NCBI GenBank assembly: GCA_947378425.1
Contig: CANCJV010000035.1
Coordinates: 1 to 43,714, forward strand
Reading direction: 5' to 3'
Length of the DNA: 43,714 nucleotides
DNA from: Synechococcaceae cyanobacterium
GTDB lineage: Bacteria > Cyanobacteriota > Cyanobacteriia > PCC-6307 > Cyanobiaceae
The notes below the pieces were generated by a model. That model was not told the DNA's origin, ran no database searches, and worked only from the letters and a program-made list of their open reading frames with translations. Position 1 is the first letter of the stretch, and each line of letters starts with the position of its first letter. The position numbers were made by a program, and so were the translations under genes. Shown here piece after piece: positions 1 to 8,637 of this stretch.

Positions 1-418
1 CGGTCAGCGTGGTGGCCGTGGCTGGCTTCAGCCGCTCCACGGCAAGCCGGTGCAGCAACAGCCCCGCCGCCGTCATCAGTCCGACCTGTACCAGCGGCAG
101 AGCCAGAGTCCCCAGCACCGCCACCAGAGGTATCCACAGGGCCAGGGTCGGGGTGAAGTGCTGGCCGAGGCGGTGGTAGCCCAGCTGGGGAAGCTGGCCG
201 CTGTGCACGACGTTGGTGGACAGCTGGGAGGACAGGGTGCTTTCAAAGGGGTGGCCGTGCAGACCGTTCCAGAGCACCTGCAGAAAGATGCCCTGGTCGT
301 AGGAGGCGGTGAGGGACTGCAGCCGCCACCACTGCAGCAGCAGTCCCACCACGGCAAAGAGGGTGGCCGCAATGGCCACTGATCTGTTGGGGCCAGGGCC
401 GTCGGGACGAGTCAGCAT
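1..418 (-). CDS. DUF2079 family membrane protein (3' part outside window)
   Basis: The minus strand reads open from an ATG at 418 to the window edge, giving the first 139 residues of a larger protein. A hydrophobic segment at about residues 13-28 is followed by SYDQGIFLQVLWNGLHGHPF, a later HFTP motif and a second and third hydrophobic stretch. A YDxGIF-xQ-xWN-xxxGxPF block followed by H-F-x-P is characteristic of DUF2079, a family of polytopic membrane proteins that resemble lipid-linked-sugar glycosyltransferases; the YD acidic residue sits where the catalytic Asp of GT-C enzymes lies. A sugar-transferring role at the plasma membrane is inference. The neighbour on the same strand, upstream, is another GT-C-like protein, which fits a cell-envelope glycosylation locus. 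The start is chosen because it is the first ATG before the conserved block; upstream in-frame codons remain open, so it could begin earlier. Confidence 0.8.
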   Translation of the reverse strand, partial: MLTRPDGPGPNRSVAIAATLFAVVGLLLQWWRLQSLTASYDQGIFLQVLWNGLHGHPFESTLSSQLSTNVVHSGQLPQLGYHRLGQHFTPTLALWIPLVAVLGTLALPLVQVGLMTAAGLLLHRLAVERLKPATATTLT

Positions 419-504
419 CGGGTCATCGAAGGGGAGGCGCTGAGGCCTTGCCAGTTCAACAGGGTGACGCCGAAACCCAGCCCATCTTGATGGCTGCTAC
501 GACG

Positions 505-2625
505 TCAGCCGTGGGGGCCGAGCTGATGGGCTCCGGCCTTCACCCGCCTGACCACTTCCGCGATGGCGGGCGGCAGGTGCTGCCGCAGGGCGCCCAGCCG
601 CCAGAGTCGCCCGGAAAGAACACCGCTCAGATCGGCGAGGGCGCTCACCACCGGCTGCCGGCGCACCGCCGTCGGCGCCTGATCCAGCCCGTTGACGGCG
701 GCCGCCGGCCGCCAGTCGGCCAGCTGCACCACGGCCCGATAGGCAGCCGGCCAGGGGTTGGCCGGCTGCAGCTGGCTGAGCCTGGTGTACCAGCCTTCGG
801 CCTCGCTGGGGCGATTGTTCAAGGTGGCCAGCAGGGCCAGGCTCCAGAGGGCATCGCCGTCGTTGGGATTCTGCTGGAGACGCTGCCGGGCCCAGGCCCG
901 CACCCGCTGTTGATACAGGAAGTGGCCATCGAGCTGATGTTCCGGGCCGATGCGGGCGAACAGGGTCGCCAATCCCTCCGGCCCTCGCTCCATGCCTCGG
1001 GCCAGGGCGATGAACTGGGGATCGAAGCGCGGCGCAGGCCCGACGCGCCGTTGCCAGAGCTCGACGCTGCGCCCCTCGCTCCAGGGCCAGCTGCCCACCT
1101 GGGCGAAGCGGCCATCGCGGCGCACCTTCAGGCTCAGCTCCCGCGACGGCGGCCGGTTGGTGCCCTGGTCGCCGCTGGCCAGCAGGATCCAGCTGCTGCG
1201 CTCCAGCACCAGGGGATGTTCGTGGCGCTGGCGGCCCAGCCGGCGGGCCTCGATGTGTCCCCCGCCCAGGCGCCCGAAATAGGAGACGGTCTGTTCATTG
1301 AGATCGGGGCTGCCTGGAACCACCAGCAGCGTCGTGGGGGCATCGCCCACCGAGGCCCGCATCCGGGCGATCGCCGCCGGGATCGGGCTCGGCCCGGGTC
1401 GCTCGATCGAGGCCAGGGCTGTCTGGGCGGAAGCCCCTGCCGCCGCCAGCAGCCCGCCGCCGAGCAGGCCGGCGCTCAGGGCAGGCCCCCGGAGCCGTCG
1501 CAATTCCAGCCCCAGTTGCCACCAGCCGCGGGCCAGCAGCAGCAGCAGCAGGGGCAGCACCGGGGCGATGTAGCGGGCGTCCTTGTTGGGACTGAGGGTG
1601 GTGGCCAGGGCACCGGCGAGGGTGCAGCCGAGCAGCCAGGACCAGCCTGCCGGCAGTGACGGCCAAGGCTGGCGCCAGCGACTCCGCAGTTGGCCGCGGC
1701 CCCGCCAGAGCATCAGCAGCCCCCCCGCCAGCCCCGGCACCAGGATCGGCAGGCCCAGCTGCTGGGGCCAGAGCTTGGGATACCAGAGCAGGGACGCCAG
1801 GCTCAGGGGCGTGGGATCGCCCTCGGCGGCGGCTGATTCGATCACGGCCCGGTTGGTGCCGCCCAGGGTGGTGATCCAGTTGTGGTGCAGCCAGGGCAAC
1901 AGCAGGCCCAGCACGAGCAGCAGCGCCACCAGCGCCTGCAGGCGCCGCCGCCGCTGACCCAGGCCAGCGGCGGCGGCCCAGAGGCTGGGCAGGGCCACCA
2001 CCAGCAGAGCACTCTGTTTCACCAGCAAGGACGCCGCCACGGCCAGGGCGGCGAGGAGGGCCTGGCGCCAGCGCCCGCCGGCGGGGGGCTGGGCCTGCCA
2101 GCGGCCCAGCAGCCACAGAGCCAGGGTGGTGCTGGCGGTGAGCGGCAGATCGAGGGTGTAATCCACCCGCAGCTCCGTCAGCGCCGGACAGAGGGCCACC
2201 AGGGCAGCGGCCAGCAGGCCGAAGCCTCGCCCCCCCAGCTGCCGTCCCCAGCAGGCCACCACGAGCAGCAGCAGGCCATGCCAGAGGGCCAGGCTCCAGC
2301 TGGCCTGATCGGCGCTCTCGCCGCTGAAGGCCATGACGCTGCCATCGATCAGGGAGGCCAGCGGCGGAATCTTGGGGGACAGATCGAGCAGCTGGGCCCA
2401 GCCCTGCCAGCCGCCGCCCCGCAACAGGCCGAGGGCCCGGCCATGGTCGACGGCACTGTTGAGATAGTCGGCCTGATCCCAGCTCGGCAGGCGGCCATCG
2501 GCGGCGAGCCAGAGCCGATCGGCCAGGGTGGCCCCAGCCCAGAGGAGCAGCAGCAGCAGCCACCAGATCAGCGTCGGCTGGGGCGGGTTGCCGGGCTTCA
2601 GGGTCTGGCCGGGGCTGTCAGGCAT
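505..2625 (-). CDS. GT39-like membrane glycosyltransferase with C-terminal TPR region
   Basis: A 706-residue protein from an ATG at 2625 (reading is open further upstream, but that extension lacks hydrophobic or conserved sequence). The N-terminal third to half is polytopic: a first hydrophobic segment near residues 17-35, then a loop with LPSWDQADYL whose acidic residues match the catalytic loop of GT39/ArnT-type (GT-C) transferases, a VDYTLDLPL motif and many leucine-rich helices. NKDARYIAPVLPLL is typical of the last membrane helices of this fold. The C-terminal part is soluble, with NPNDGDALWSLALLATLNN-like and QPANPWPAAYRAVVQL helices resembling TPR units. Family knowledge says such enzymes move sugars from polyprenyl-phosphate donors to lipid or protein at the outer face of the plasma membrane. 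The exact donor and acceptor cannot be told. It lies upstream of the DUF2079 gene on the same strand. Confidence 0.82.
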   Translation of the reverse strand: MPDSPGQTLKPGNPPQPTLIWWLLLLLLWAGATLADRLWLAADGRLPSWDQADYLNSAVDHGRALGLLRGGGWQGWAQLLDLSPKIPPLASLIDGSVMAFSGESADQASWSLALWHGLLLLVVACWGRQLGGRGFGLLAAALVALCPALTELRVDYTLDLPLTASTTLALWLLGRWQAQPPAGGRWRQALLAALAVAASLLVKQSALLVVALPSLWAAAAGLGQRRRRLQALVALLLVLGLLLPWLHHNWITTLGGTNRAVIESAAAEGDPTPLSLASLLWYPKLWPQQLGLPILVPGLAGGLLMLWRGRGQLRSRWRQPWPSLPAGWSWLLGCTLAGALATTLSPNKDARYIAPVLPLLLLLLARGWWQLGLELRRLRGPALSAGLLGGGLLAAAGASAQTALASIERPGPSPIPAAIARMRASVGDAPTTLLVVPGSPDLNEQTVSYFGRLGGGHIEARRLGRQRHEHPLVLERSSWILLASGDQGTNRPPSRELSLKVRRDGRFAQVGSWPWSEGRSVELWQRRVGPAPRFDPQFIALARGMERGPEGLATLFARIGPEHQLDGHFLYQQRVRAWARQRLQQNPNDGDALWSLALLATLNNRPSEAEGWYTRLSQLQPANPWPAAYRAVVQLADWRPAAAVNGLDQAPTAVRRQPVVSALADLSGVLSGRLWRLGALRQHLPPAIAEVVRRVKAGAHQLGPHG

Positions 2626-2780
2626 GGGGATTTGAGCGGCCAGGCAGGGCCTTGGCAAGCAGTGTGCCCGAGGGGCCGGAGCCCGGTCCGTTCGAGCAGC
2701 TGGCACACAGCCGTTGGTGTTCTCTGCCACATGACGTGATCATTCGGCAGGCGCATTGCGCCATTACGTGTGAGGTTCTC

Positions 2781-4475
2781 ATGAAACTTTTCCAGCAACT
2801 GCTGGTCGCCCCTGCGGCTCTTGGCCTGTTGGCCCCCATGGCCGTCAGCGCTGCCGAGCTCAACCTGGCCGACGTCAACCAGTACGCCGGTTCCAGCCAG
2901 GACCAGGTCACCAGCGTCACCCAGTTCTCCGACGTCAAGCCCACCGACTGGGCTTACCAGGCTCTCTCCAACCTGGTTGAGCGCTACGGCTGCGTCGCCG
3001 GCTACCCCAACGGCACCTTCAAAGGCGGCCAGGCCATGACCCGCTACGAAGCGGCTGCCCTGCTCAACGCCTGTCTCGATCGCGTCACCGAAGTGACCGA
3101 CGAGCTCAAGAAGCTGATGGCCGAGTTCGAGAAGGAACTCGCCGTGCTGCGCGGTCGCGTTGATGGCCTCGAGGCCAAAGTCGGTGAGCTCGAAGCCAAC
3201 CAGTTCTCCACCACCACCAAGCTGAAGGGCATCGCCACCTTCGTGCTCGGCGCCAACAGCTTCGGCGGCAGCAACAGGGCTCTCTCTGATTACGCCGCCC
3301 GTCAGGAGGGAGCCACCTCCTTCAACTACGACGTTCGCCTGAACTTCGACACCAGCTTCACCGGTAAGGACCTGCTGCGCACCACCCTGCGCGCCGGCAA
3401 CTTTGGTGATTCCGCCTTCGGCAATGGCTACGGCTACGACAGCAACGGCCGCGCCATCCAGGGCCTGAACACCCTCGAGGTCGCCTTCCAGGAGAACTGC
3501 GGCACCGGCGTCAACTGCGGTGACGTGGTTGCCATCAACCGCCTGTTCTACCAGTTCCCGATCGGTTCGAACTTCACCGCCACGATCGGTGGCAAGGTGC
3601 GTCAGGACGACATGCTGGCCATGTGGCCCAGCGTCTACCCCGCTGACACCGTTCTCGACATCTTCACCTACGCCGGTGCCCCCGGTGCCTACAACCTGAA
3701 CCTGGGTGCAGGTGCGGGTCTGTGGTGGAAGAGCGGCAACTTCAGCATCAGTGCCAACTACGTGGCCGCCAACGGCGACGCCGGCAGCCCTGGACTCACT
3801 GCCGAGTGTGTCAAGAACGGCTTCGGTTGCGGCGGTATCGGTACCACGGCCTCCCAGGAGACCGGCACGATTCAGATGGCCTACGGCGGTTCCCACTGGG
3901 GCCTGGCTGCGGCTTACAACTACAGCAACGGCGTCGGTGTCGCCAGCGGCACGCCTCTGGCTGTGGTCGCTCAGGCACAGACTCCCGGTGGTGACTACAT
4001 CGGCTTCGGCTCGATCAACTCCGTCGGCATCAGTGGTTACTGGCAGCCCACCAACAGTGGCTGGTTCCCCTCGATCAGCACCGGTTGGGGCCTGAACTCC
4101 TACAACTTCAACAACGACGCCTTCAACTTCGACGGCCCCACCAGCCAGTCCTGGTATGTCGGCCTGCAGTGGGCTGATGCCTTCATCAAAGGCAACACCC
4201 TCGGCATGGCTGTGGGCGAGCCCACCTTCATCACCGGTTGCGGCGATGTCTGCAGCAACAATGATGGCTTCCAGAAGACCCCCCAAGATGGCAACTACGC
4301 CTGGGAGTGGTGGTACAAGTTCCAGGTCACCGACAACATCAGCGTGACCCCCGCGATCTACTACCTCAGCAATCCTCTGGGTAACGTTGGCTTCCGCGCC
4401 AACCAGATCTCCGGCGATTCCGGTGCTGCCCTCACCAACTTCGGCGGTATCGTCAAAACCACCTTCAAGTTCTGA
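2781..4475 (+). CDS. SLH-domain outer-membrane porin, copy 1
   Basis: A 564-residue cyanobacterial porin of the SomA/OprB type (iron-uptake porin family). Residues 1-24 form a signal peptide ending AVSA; residues 48-100 are an S-layer-homology domain (FSDVKPTDWAYQAL, GYPNGTF, TRYEAAALLN) that in this family binds pyruvylated peptidoglycan-linked polysaccharide; residues 101-142 are a heptad-rich coiled coil; the rest is an alternating beta-barrel ending in aromatic Phe, the usual outer-membrane assembly signal. The ATG at 2781 is preceded by GAGG five bases away; the longer open frame upstream has no signal peptide. A paralogue follows directly. The barrel carries a paired-cysteine loop ENCGTGVNCGDVV that the paralogue shares. 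The role is diffusion of small solutes or inorganic ions; substrate specificity cannot be read from sequence. Confidence 0.95.
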   Translation: MKLFQQLLVAPAALGLLAPMAVSAAELNLADVNQYAGSSQDQVTSVTQFSDVKPTDWAYQALSNLVERYGCVAGYPNGTFKGGQAMTRYEAAALLNACLDRVTEVTDELKKLMAEFEKELAVLRGRVDGLEAKVGELEANQFSTTTKLKGIATFVLGANSFGGSNRALSDYAARQEGATSFNYDVRLNFDTSFTGKDLLRTTLRAGNFGDSAFGNGYGYDSNGRAIQGLNTLEVAFQENCGTGVNCGDVVAINRLFYQFPIGSNFTATIGGKVRQDDMLAMWPSVYPADTVLDIFTYAGAPGAYNLNLGAGAGLWWKSGNFSISANYVAANGDAGSPGLTAECVKNGFGCGGIGTTASQETGTIQMAYGGSHWGLAAAYNYSNGVGVASGTPLAVVAQAQTPGGDYIGFGSINSVGISGYWQPTNSGWFPSISTGWGLNSYNFNNDAFNFDGPTSQSWYVGLQWADAFIKGNTLGMAVGEPTFITGCGDVCSNNDGFQKTPQDGNYAWEWWYKFQVTDNISVTPAIYYLSNPLGNVGFRANQISGDSGAALTNFGGIVKTTFKF

Positions 4476-4483
4476 TTGTGGCC

Positions 4484-4557
4484 CGGCCGCTTCGGCGGCC
4501 AACTCACTTCTCATCCTCTTCCTCCCTTCGCCCGGCTGCTTTGCAGTCGGGCTTTTT
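4484..4557 (+). terminator. Rho-independent terminator after porin 1
   Basis: Two hairpins follow the stop codon. The first is GGCCGC-TTCG-GCGGCC at 4485-4500 with a stable TTCG loop and no T run. The second, at 4530-4552, pairs GCCCGGCTGC with GCAGTCGGGC around a TTT loop and is followed by five Ts. The second is a classical intrinsic terminator. Confidence 0.85.
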
Positions 4558-4616
4558 ATTGATTAACGGATCAAGATCGGGCAATGTCGCCTGAAATACA
4601 TGGCGCCGTAGCGCCG

Positions 4617-4646
4617 TTGCGGCGATCGCGCATCGCTTGCCATTAT
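4617..4646 (+). promoter_or_regulatory. Candidate promoter for porin 2
   Basis: TTGCGG at 4617-4622 and CATTAT at 4641-4646 are separated by 18 bases, a fair sigma-70-type arrangement about 50 bases before the porin 2 ATG and after the porin 1 terminator. A HIP1 octamer (4622-4629) lies inside the spacer. A ribosome-binding GAGGA sits at 4688-4692. No mapped start site supports it. Confidence 0.35.
4622..4629. repeat. HIP1 octamers (GCGATCGC) across the window
   Basis: The cyanobacterial highly iterated palindrome occurs here and at 1367, 14604, 16547, 16568, 17426, 18526, 22109, 27392, 34433, 37210 and 37519 (start positions). Twelve copies in 44 kb far exceeds the one to two expected for this base composition by my rough estimate. 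They are mostly inside genes. Confidence 0.85.
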
Positions 4647-4696
4647 CTTTTTCTAGCTTCCTTCGGGAAGCTTCCTCTTATTGGTGTGAGGATCCA

Positions 4697-6457
4697 ATGA
4701 AACCGTTCCAGCAATTGCTGCTGGCTCCCGTGGCGCTTGGCCTGGTAGCCCCCTTGGCTGCCTCCGCGTCCGAGCTGAATCTGAGCGATGTCAACCGCTA
4801 CGCGCCCAGCGCCAGCGCCGCCCAGGTCACCAGCGTCAGCCAGTTTTCCGATGTTCAGCCCACCGACTGGGCCTACCAGGCCCTGAGCAACCTGGTGGAG
4901 CAGTACGGCTGCGTCGCCGGCTATCCCAATGGCACCTTCAAGGGCGGCCAGGCGATGACCCGCTACGAAGCGGCCGCCCTGCTCAATGCCTGCCTTGATC
5001 GCGTCACTGAAGTGACCGACGAGCTCAAGAAGCTGATGCAGGAGTTCCAGGAGGAACTCGCCCTGCTGCGCGGTCGTGTCGATCGCATGGAGGCCAAGGT
5101 GGGTGAGCTCGAAGCCACCCAGTTCTCCACCACCACCAAGCTGCGCGCTGACACCCGCTGGGTGATCGGTGGCCTGAGCTACAGCGGCAACCAGGTGGGT
5201 GACGGCAACACCTACAAGCCGCCCCTCAGTGGCAAGGGTACGCCTGCGTCGCCGTACAAGTACAACCAGCTGCGTGACGCGGTCACGTTCAACTACGACG
5301 TTCGCCTGAACTTCGACACCAGCTTCACCGGCAAGGACCTGCTGCGCACCACCCTGCGGGCCGGCAACTTCGCCGACAGCGGTTTCACCAGCAAGAACCC
5401 GGTCACCCCGCTCACCAACCTCGACGCCGGTTTCGAGCAGGATTGCGGCACCGGTATCAACTGCGGCGACGTCGTCGCCATCAACCGCCTCTACTACAAG
5501 TTCCCGGTCAGCTCCGGCTTCACGGCCGTGATCGGTGGTCGCATGCGCCAGGACGACGGCCTGCCCGTCAAGCCCAGCGTGTACACCGGCGACAAGATCC
5601 TTAAGCTGTGGGACTACAACGGCGCCCCTGGCGCCTATAGCCAGCTGCTCGGCCCCGGTGCCGGTCTGTGGTGGAAGCAAGCCGGTAAGACTGGTTTCAG
5701 CTTCGGCGCTGTCTACGTCGCCGCCAATGGCGATGCAGGCCAGCCCAATGGCGAAGGCTGCACGAGCTATGACTTCAACGCCGGCGGCGCCTGCGGCGGC
5801 ATCGGCAACACGGCGTCGAAGCAGAGCGGCACCCTGCAGCTGGCCTACACCGGCAAGGGCTGGAACCTCACCGGCGCCTACACCTTCAACAGCGCCGGCG
5901 TCAGCATCGCCGGTACGCCGCTGTCCCAGAACCTGCTGCCCAGCATCTACAAGACCACCGGTGGCGGCCACGTGTCGTCCTGGTCGTTGGCTGGTTACTG
6001 GCAGCCCCTCAAGTCCGGTTGGGCACCTTCCTTCAGTGCTGGCTGGGGCTACAACACCTATTCCTACACGGGTGACACGGCTTCCCCCTCCACGGTGGCC
6101 CTGTCCCTCGATTCGGCCACCAGCCAATCCTGGTTTGTGGGTCTGAACTGGAAGGATGTGTTCGTCAAGGGCAACGCGCTCGGCATTGCGGTGGGTCAGC
6201 CCACCTTCATCACCGGCGTCAAGTTCAACGGCGACAACCAGAACGTGTACGACGGCAACTACGCCTTGGAGGCCTACTACAAGTTCCAGGTCACCGACCA
6301 TATCGCCGTCACCCCGGCCATCTTCTGGCTGTCCCGTGCCCGCGGTCAACAGACCAGCACCAACAGCCTGGCTGCGACCCTGGCCGATCCCACGATCAGC
6401 AGCGGCGACACCCTCGGCACCTTCGGTGCTCTGGTGCAGACCACCTTCAAGTTCTGA
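4697..6457 (+). CDS. SLH-domain outer-membrane porin, copy 2
   Basis: A 586-residue paralogue of the preceding porin with the same plan: signal peptide (about residues 1-24, ending ASAS), SLH domain at about 49-102, coiled coil at about 103-143, then a beta-barrel ending TTFKF. The SLH and coiled-coil parts are nearly identical to copy 1, while barrel loops differ, with insertions such as a region around residues 165-185 and a longer stretch near the C-terminus (around SRARGQQTSTNS). This points to tandem duplication with loop diversification. The ATG at 4697 is chosen because a GAGGAT lies just upstream and the signal peptide starts there. Separate terminators after each copy suggest independent transcription, so the two pores may be expressed under different conditions; that is inference. 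Confidence 0.95.
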   Translation: MKPFQQLLLAPVALGLVAPLAASASELNLSDVNRYAPSASAAQVTSVSQFSDVQPTDWAYQALSNLVEQYGCVAGYPNGTFKGGQAMTRYEAAALLNACLDRVTEVTDELKKLMQEFQEELALLRGRVDRMEAKVGELEATQFSTTTKLRADTRWVIGGLSYSGNQVGDGNTYKPPLSGKGTPASPYKYNQLRDAVTFNYDVRLNFDTSFTGKDLLRTTLRAGNFADSGFTSKNPVTPLTNLDAGFEQDCGTGINCGDVVAINRLYYKFPVSSGFTAVIGGRMRQDDGLPVKPSVYTGDKILKLWDYNGAPGAYSQLLGPGAGLWWKQAGKTGFSFGAVYVAANGDAGQPNGEGCTSYDFNAGGACGGIGNTASKQSGTLQLAYTGKGWNLTGAYTFNSAGVSIAGTPLSQNLLPSIYKTTGGGHVSSWSLAGYWQPLKSGWAPSFSAGWGYNTYSYTGDTASPSTVALSLDSATSQSWFVGLNWKDVFVKGNALGIAVGQPTFITGVKFNGDNQNVYDGNYALEAYYKFQVTDHIAVTPAIFWLSRARGQQTSTNSLAATLADPTISSGDTLGTFGALVQTTFKF

Positions 6458-6515
6458 TCAACCGATCGGAATCCTCCTGGATCCCCCTCCTCACACCCGG
6501 GTCTCCGGAGTCATC

Positions 6516-6542
6516 AGCCCCCCGCTTGCGGGGGGCTTTTTT
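6516..6542 (+). terminator. Rho-independent terminator after porin 2
   Basis: AGCCCCCCGC pairs with GCGGGGGGCT around a two-base loop, followed by a run of Ts broken once by C. It lies about 60 bases after the porin 2 stop and before the J-domain gene. Confidence 0.85.
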
Positions 6543-6605
6543 CTTGGCTGGGCCCCAGCTGGGGGTGCGGCTGGCCGATGATGGCTCCGGACGAATGAAG
6601 TTCCC

Positions 6606-7325
6606 GTGTCAGGCCAGCGCAGCCGCCTCGCTCCCCAGACGGCTGGGGTTGATCATTACGCCGTGCTGGGGGTGTCGCCCCTGGCGACGCTGGCCGAGAT
6701 CAAGGCCGCCTATCGGGCTCTGGTGAAGCTTCACCATCCCGATCTCGGTGGCGATGATCAGCGGATCCTGGCCCTCAATGCGGCCTGGGAGGCCCTGCGC
6801 GATGGCCCGCGGCGCCGGAGCTATGACGCGTCCTGTGGGGGGAATGGGCCAGGGGGGACTGCGGCAGGCCCGGCCCCTGAGGCCGCAGCGCCAGGGCGCC
6901 CGCGCCGTCATCGTGGCGCCGTCCGCGACGAGCAGCTGCTGGATTGGCTGCAACAGGTGTACGCGCCGATTGATCGCCTGCTGGCTCAGGTGATCAATCC
7001 CTTCCCGGCCCAGCTGCGGGCCCTGTCCGCCGATCCCTATGACGATCGCCTGATGGCGGAGTTCTGCGCCTTCCTGGAGCAGGGCCAGGCGCGGCTGGAG
7101 AAGGTGGTGGCCCTGTATCGGTCGATGCCCTGCCCCCGCAGTGCCCAGGGCTTCGGGCTCAGCCTCTATCACTGCCTCAGCCAGGTCCAGGACGCCCTCG
7201 GTGAACTGGAGCGCTACACCATGGGCTACGTCGACAGCTACCTGCACGACGGCCGCGAAATGCTGCGCGAAGCCAAGCGCCGCCGCAGCCTGCTGCAGGA
7301 AGAACGGCGCCGGCTGGAGCTCTGA
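6606..7325 (+). CDS. J-domain (DnaJ-like) co-chaperone
   Basis: A 239-residue protein with a J domain at residues 16-75: DHYAVLGVSPLATLAEIKAAY, the invariant HPD at 44-46, and a final RRRSYDA helix. There is no glycine/phenylalanine-rich or zinc-finger region, so it is a type III J protein. Residues 110-239 form an all-helical region rich in Arg and Glu with no match I recognise, ending in a strongly charged helix. J domains stimulate Hsp70 (DnaK) ATPase; the partner or client here is unknown. The frame opens with GTG at 6606, the best start because it keeps 15 residues before the J domain; no strong ribosome site is seen. It stands alone on the plus strand after the porin terminator and faces ndhO tail-to-tail. 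Confidence 0.85.
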   Translation: MSGQRSRLAPQTAGVDHYAVLGVSPLATLAEIKAAYRALVKLHHPDLGGDDQRILALNAAWEALRDGPRRRSYDASCGGNGPGGTAAGPAPEAAAPGRPRRHRGAVRDEQLLDWLQQVYAPIDRLLAQVINPFPAQLRALSADPYDDRLMAEFCAFLEQGQARLEKVVALYRSMPCPRSAQGFGLSLYHCLSQVQDALGELERYTMGYVDSYLHDGREMLREAKRRRSLLQEERRRLEL

Positions 7326-7346
7326 GGCCGCTTCGGCCGTCTCGCT

Positions 7347-7610
7347 TCAGCTGGCGGGGAACGGCTCAAGCTGGTCGAGCCTCAGCCAGACATCGGGAAC
7401 CGGGCGGCGCCAGCGCAGCTGGGCATAATCACCCTTGATCGCCAGGATTTCGCCTGGTCCCTCGAAGATGTAGGCGGGCGGTTGAGGATCGCTGGCGGCG
7501 GCCTCCAGGCTGGCGGCGTAGCTGGAACGGCCCACCCGCACCAGGGCACCTTTCTTGAGGGCAGGCGCTGAGCTGGCTGCCGGCGAAGTGGGGGCGGTCG
7601 TGTCGGCCAT
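7347..7610 (-). CDS. ndhO: NAD(P)H-quinone oxidoreductase subunit O
   Basis: An 87-residue protein whose residues 18-87 carry the whole NdhO signature: LKKGALVRVGRSSY, PPAYIFEGPGEIL, IKGDYAQLRWRRPVPDVWLRLDQLE. NdhO is a small peripheral subunit of the cyanobacterial NDH-1 complex (photosynthetic complex I), on the cytoplasmic arm at the thylakoid membrane, active in cyclic electron flow, respiration and CO2 uptake. The typical length is about 70-80 residues; this one has an extra Ala/Ser/Pro-rich leader of about 17 residues before the conserved KKG. An internal start is possible but none is well placed. Another NDH-1-related gene, crr7-like, is about 14 kb away in the window. Confidence 0.93.
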   Translation of the reverse strand: MADTTAPTSPAASSAPALKKGALVRVGRSSYAASLEAAASDPQPPAYIFEGPGEILAIKGDYAQLRWRRPVPDVWLRLDQLEPFPAS

Positions 7611-7701
7611 GGCGAGCTTGGCGGCCCGATCAGGCTAGGTGCTGGCGGAGCCTGCAGCTGCCCTTCTAGCCTCGCCACCTGGACCGGTGGGGAATCACGA
7701 C

Positions 7702-8637
7702 ATGAGGCTGCTGCTGCTGGGATGCTCGGGATTCGTGGGTCGGGAGCTGGTGCCCTTCCTGCTCAAGCTGGGTCACTCCCTCACCCTGGTGAGTCGCCGC
7801 TCCCACCCCTTTCCCCTGCTGGAAAGCGACCGGCTGGTCGTCCTGCAGCTTGACCCTGCCGAGCCGGCCAGCTGGCAGAACCCTGAGCTGCGCCAGGCCC
7901 TCGCCGCCGCCGAGGGGGTCGTGAACCTGGCGGGGGAGCCGATCGCCGAGAAGCGCTGGACTCCCGAACATCGCCAGCTGCTGCTGGACAGTCGGCTTCG
8001 TACCACGGCCAACCTGGTGGCGGCGATGGCACCCCTGCGCCAGCCGCCACGGGTGCTGGTCAACGCCTCGGCGGTCGGTTACTACGGCACCAGCGGGGAG
8101 CAACGTTTCAGCGAGTCCAGCCCGGCCGGCAGCGATTGGCTTGCCCAGCTCTGCCAGCGCTGGGAAGCCGCCGCGGCGACCGTGCCCGGGGCCTGCCGGT
8201 TGGTGATCCTGCGCATCGGCATTGTGCTCGGCCCCGATGGTGGGGCCCTTGGGAAGATGCTGCCGGTGTTCCGGTTGGGTTTCGGCGGCCCGGTGGGCTC
8301 CGGTCAGCAGTGGATGAGCTGGATCGAGCGCCACGATCTCTGCCGGTTGATCGCCACCGCCCTGGAGGATGCCGCCTACAGCGGCGTCTACAACGCCGTG
8401 GCTCCGGAAGCGACTCGCATGGGCCTGTTCGCCAACGCCCTCGGGCGAGCCCTGGGCAGGCCCAGCCTGTTGCCCGTGCCTGGGGCGATTCTGCACCTGC
8501 TGCTGGGTGATGGGGCCCGGGTGGTGCTCGAGGGTCAGCAGGTCCTGCCGGAGCGGCTGCAGGCCCAGGGGTTCCAGCTTCAGTACCCCGCGCTCAACGC
8601 TGCCCTCGCCGCTGCCACCAGCCCAGGGCCCCGCTGA
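7702..8637 (+). CDS. TIGR01777 family epimerase (SDR39U1/YfcH-like)
   Basis: A 311-residue extended short-chain dehydrogenase/reductase. The Rossmann GCSGFVG (residues 7-13) is followed by NLAGEPI and LVNASAVGYYG, both hallmarks of the TIGR01777 family, and a C-terminal DUF1731-like end (GARVVLEGQQVLPERLQ..GFQLQYP). Members bind NAD(P)(H), but substrate and reaction are not established; in cyanobacteria and plants they have been linked with cell division, which is a weak functional clue. The ATG at 7702 begins directly with the first beta strand; an upstream in-frame start would add unstructured sequence. The last 44 bases overlap the end of the oppositely oriented proline-rich membrane protein. 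Confidence 0.9.
   Translation: MRLLLLGCSGFVGRELVPFLLKLGHSLTLVSRRSHPFPLLESDRLVVLQLDPAEPASWQNPELRQALAAAEGVVNLAGEPIAEKRWTPEHRQLLLDSRLRTTANLVAAMAPLRQPPRVLVNASAVGYYGTSGEQRFSESSPAGSDWLAQLCQRWEAAAATVPGACRLVILRIGIVLGPDGGALGKMLPVFRLGFGGPVGSGQQWMSWIERHDLCRLIATALEDAAYSGVYNAVAPEATRMGLFANALGRALGRPSLLPVPGAILHLLLGDGARVVLEGQQVLPERLQAQGFQLQYPALNAALAAATSPGPR

Noticed and set aside
448..1659. Long plus-strand open frame of 403 codons
   Set aside because: It is the complement of the GT39-like gene; the product is Gln/Pro/Ala-rich with no conserved motif, an expected GC-skew shadow.
2598..4514. Minus-strand open frame of 638 codons over porin 1 (and a similar one over porin 2 at 4643-6349)
   Set aside because: Both are antisense shadows of the porins: repetitive Gly/Val/Glu sequences without domains, arising from the GC-rich codon bias.
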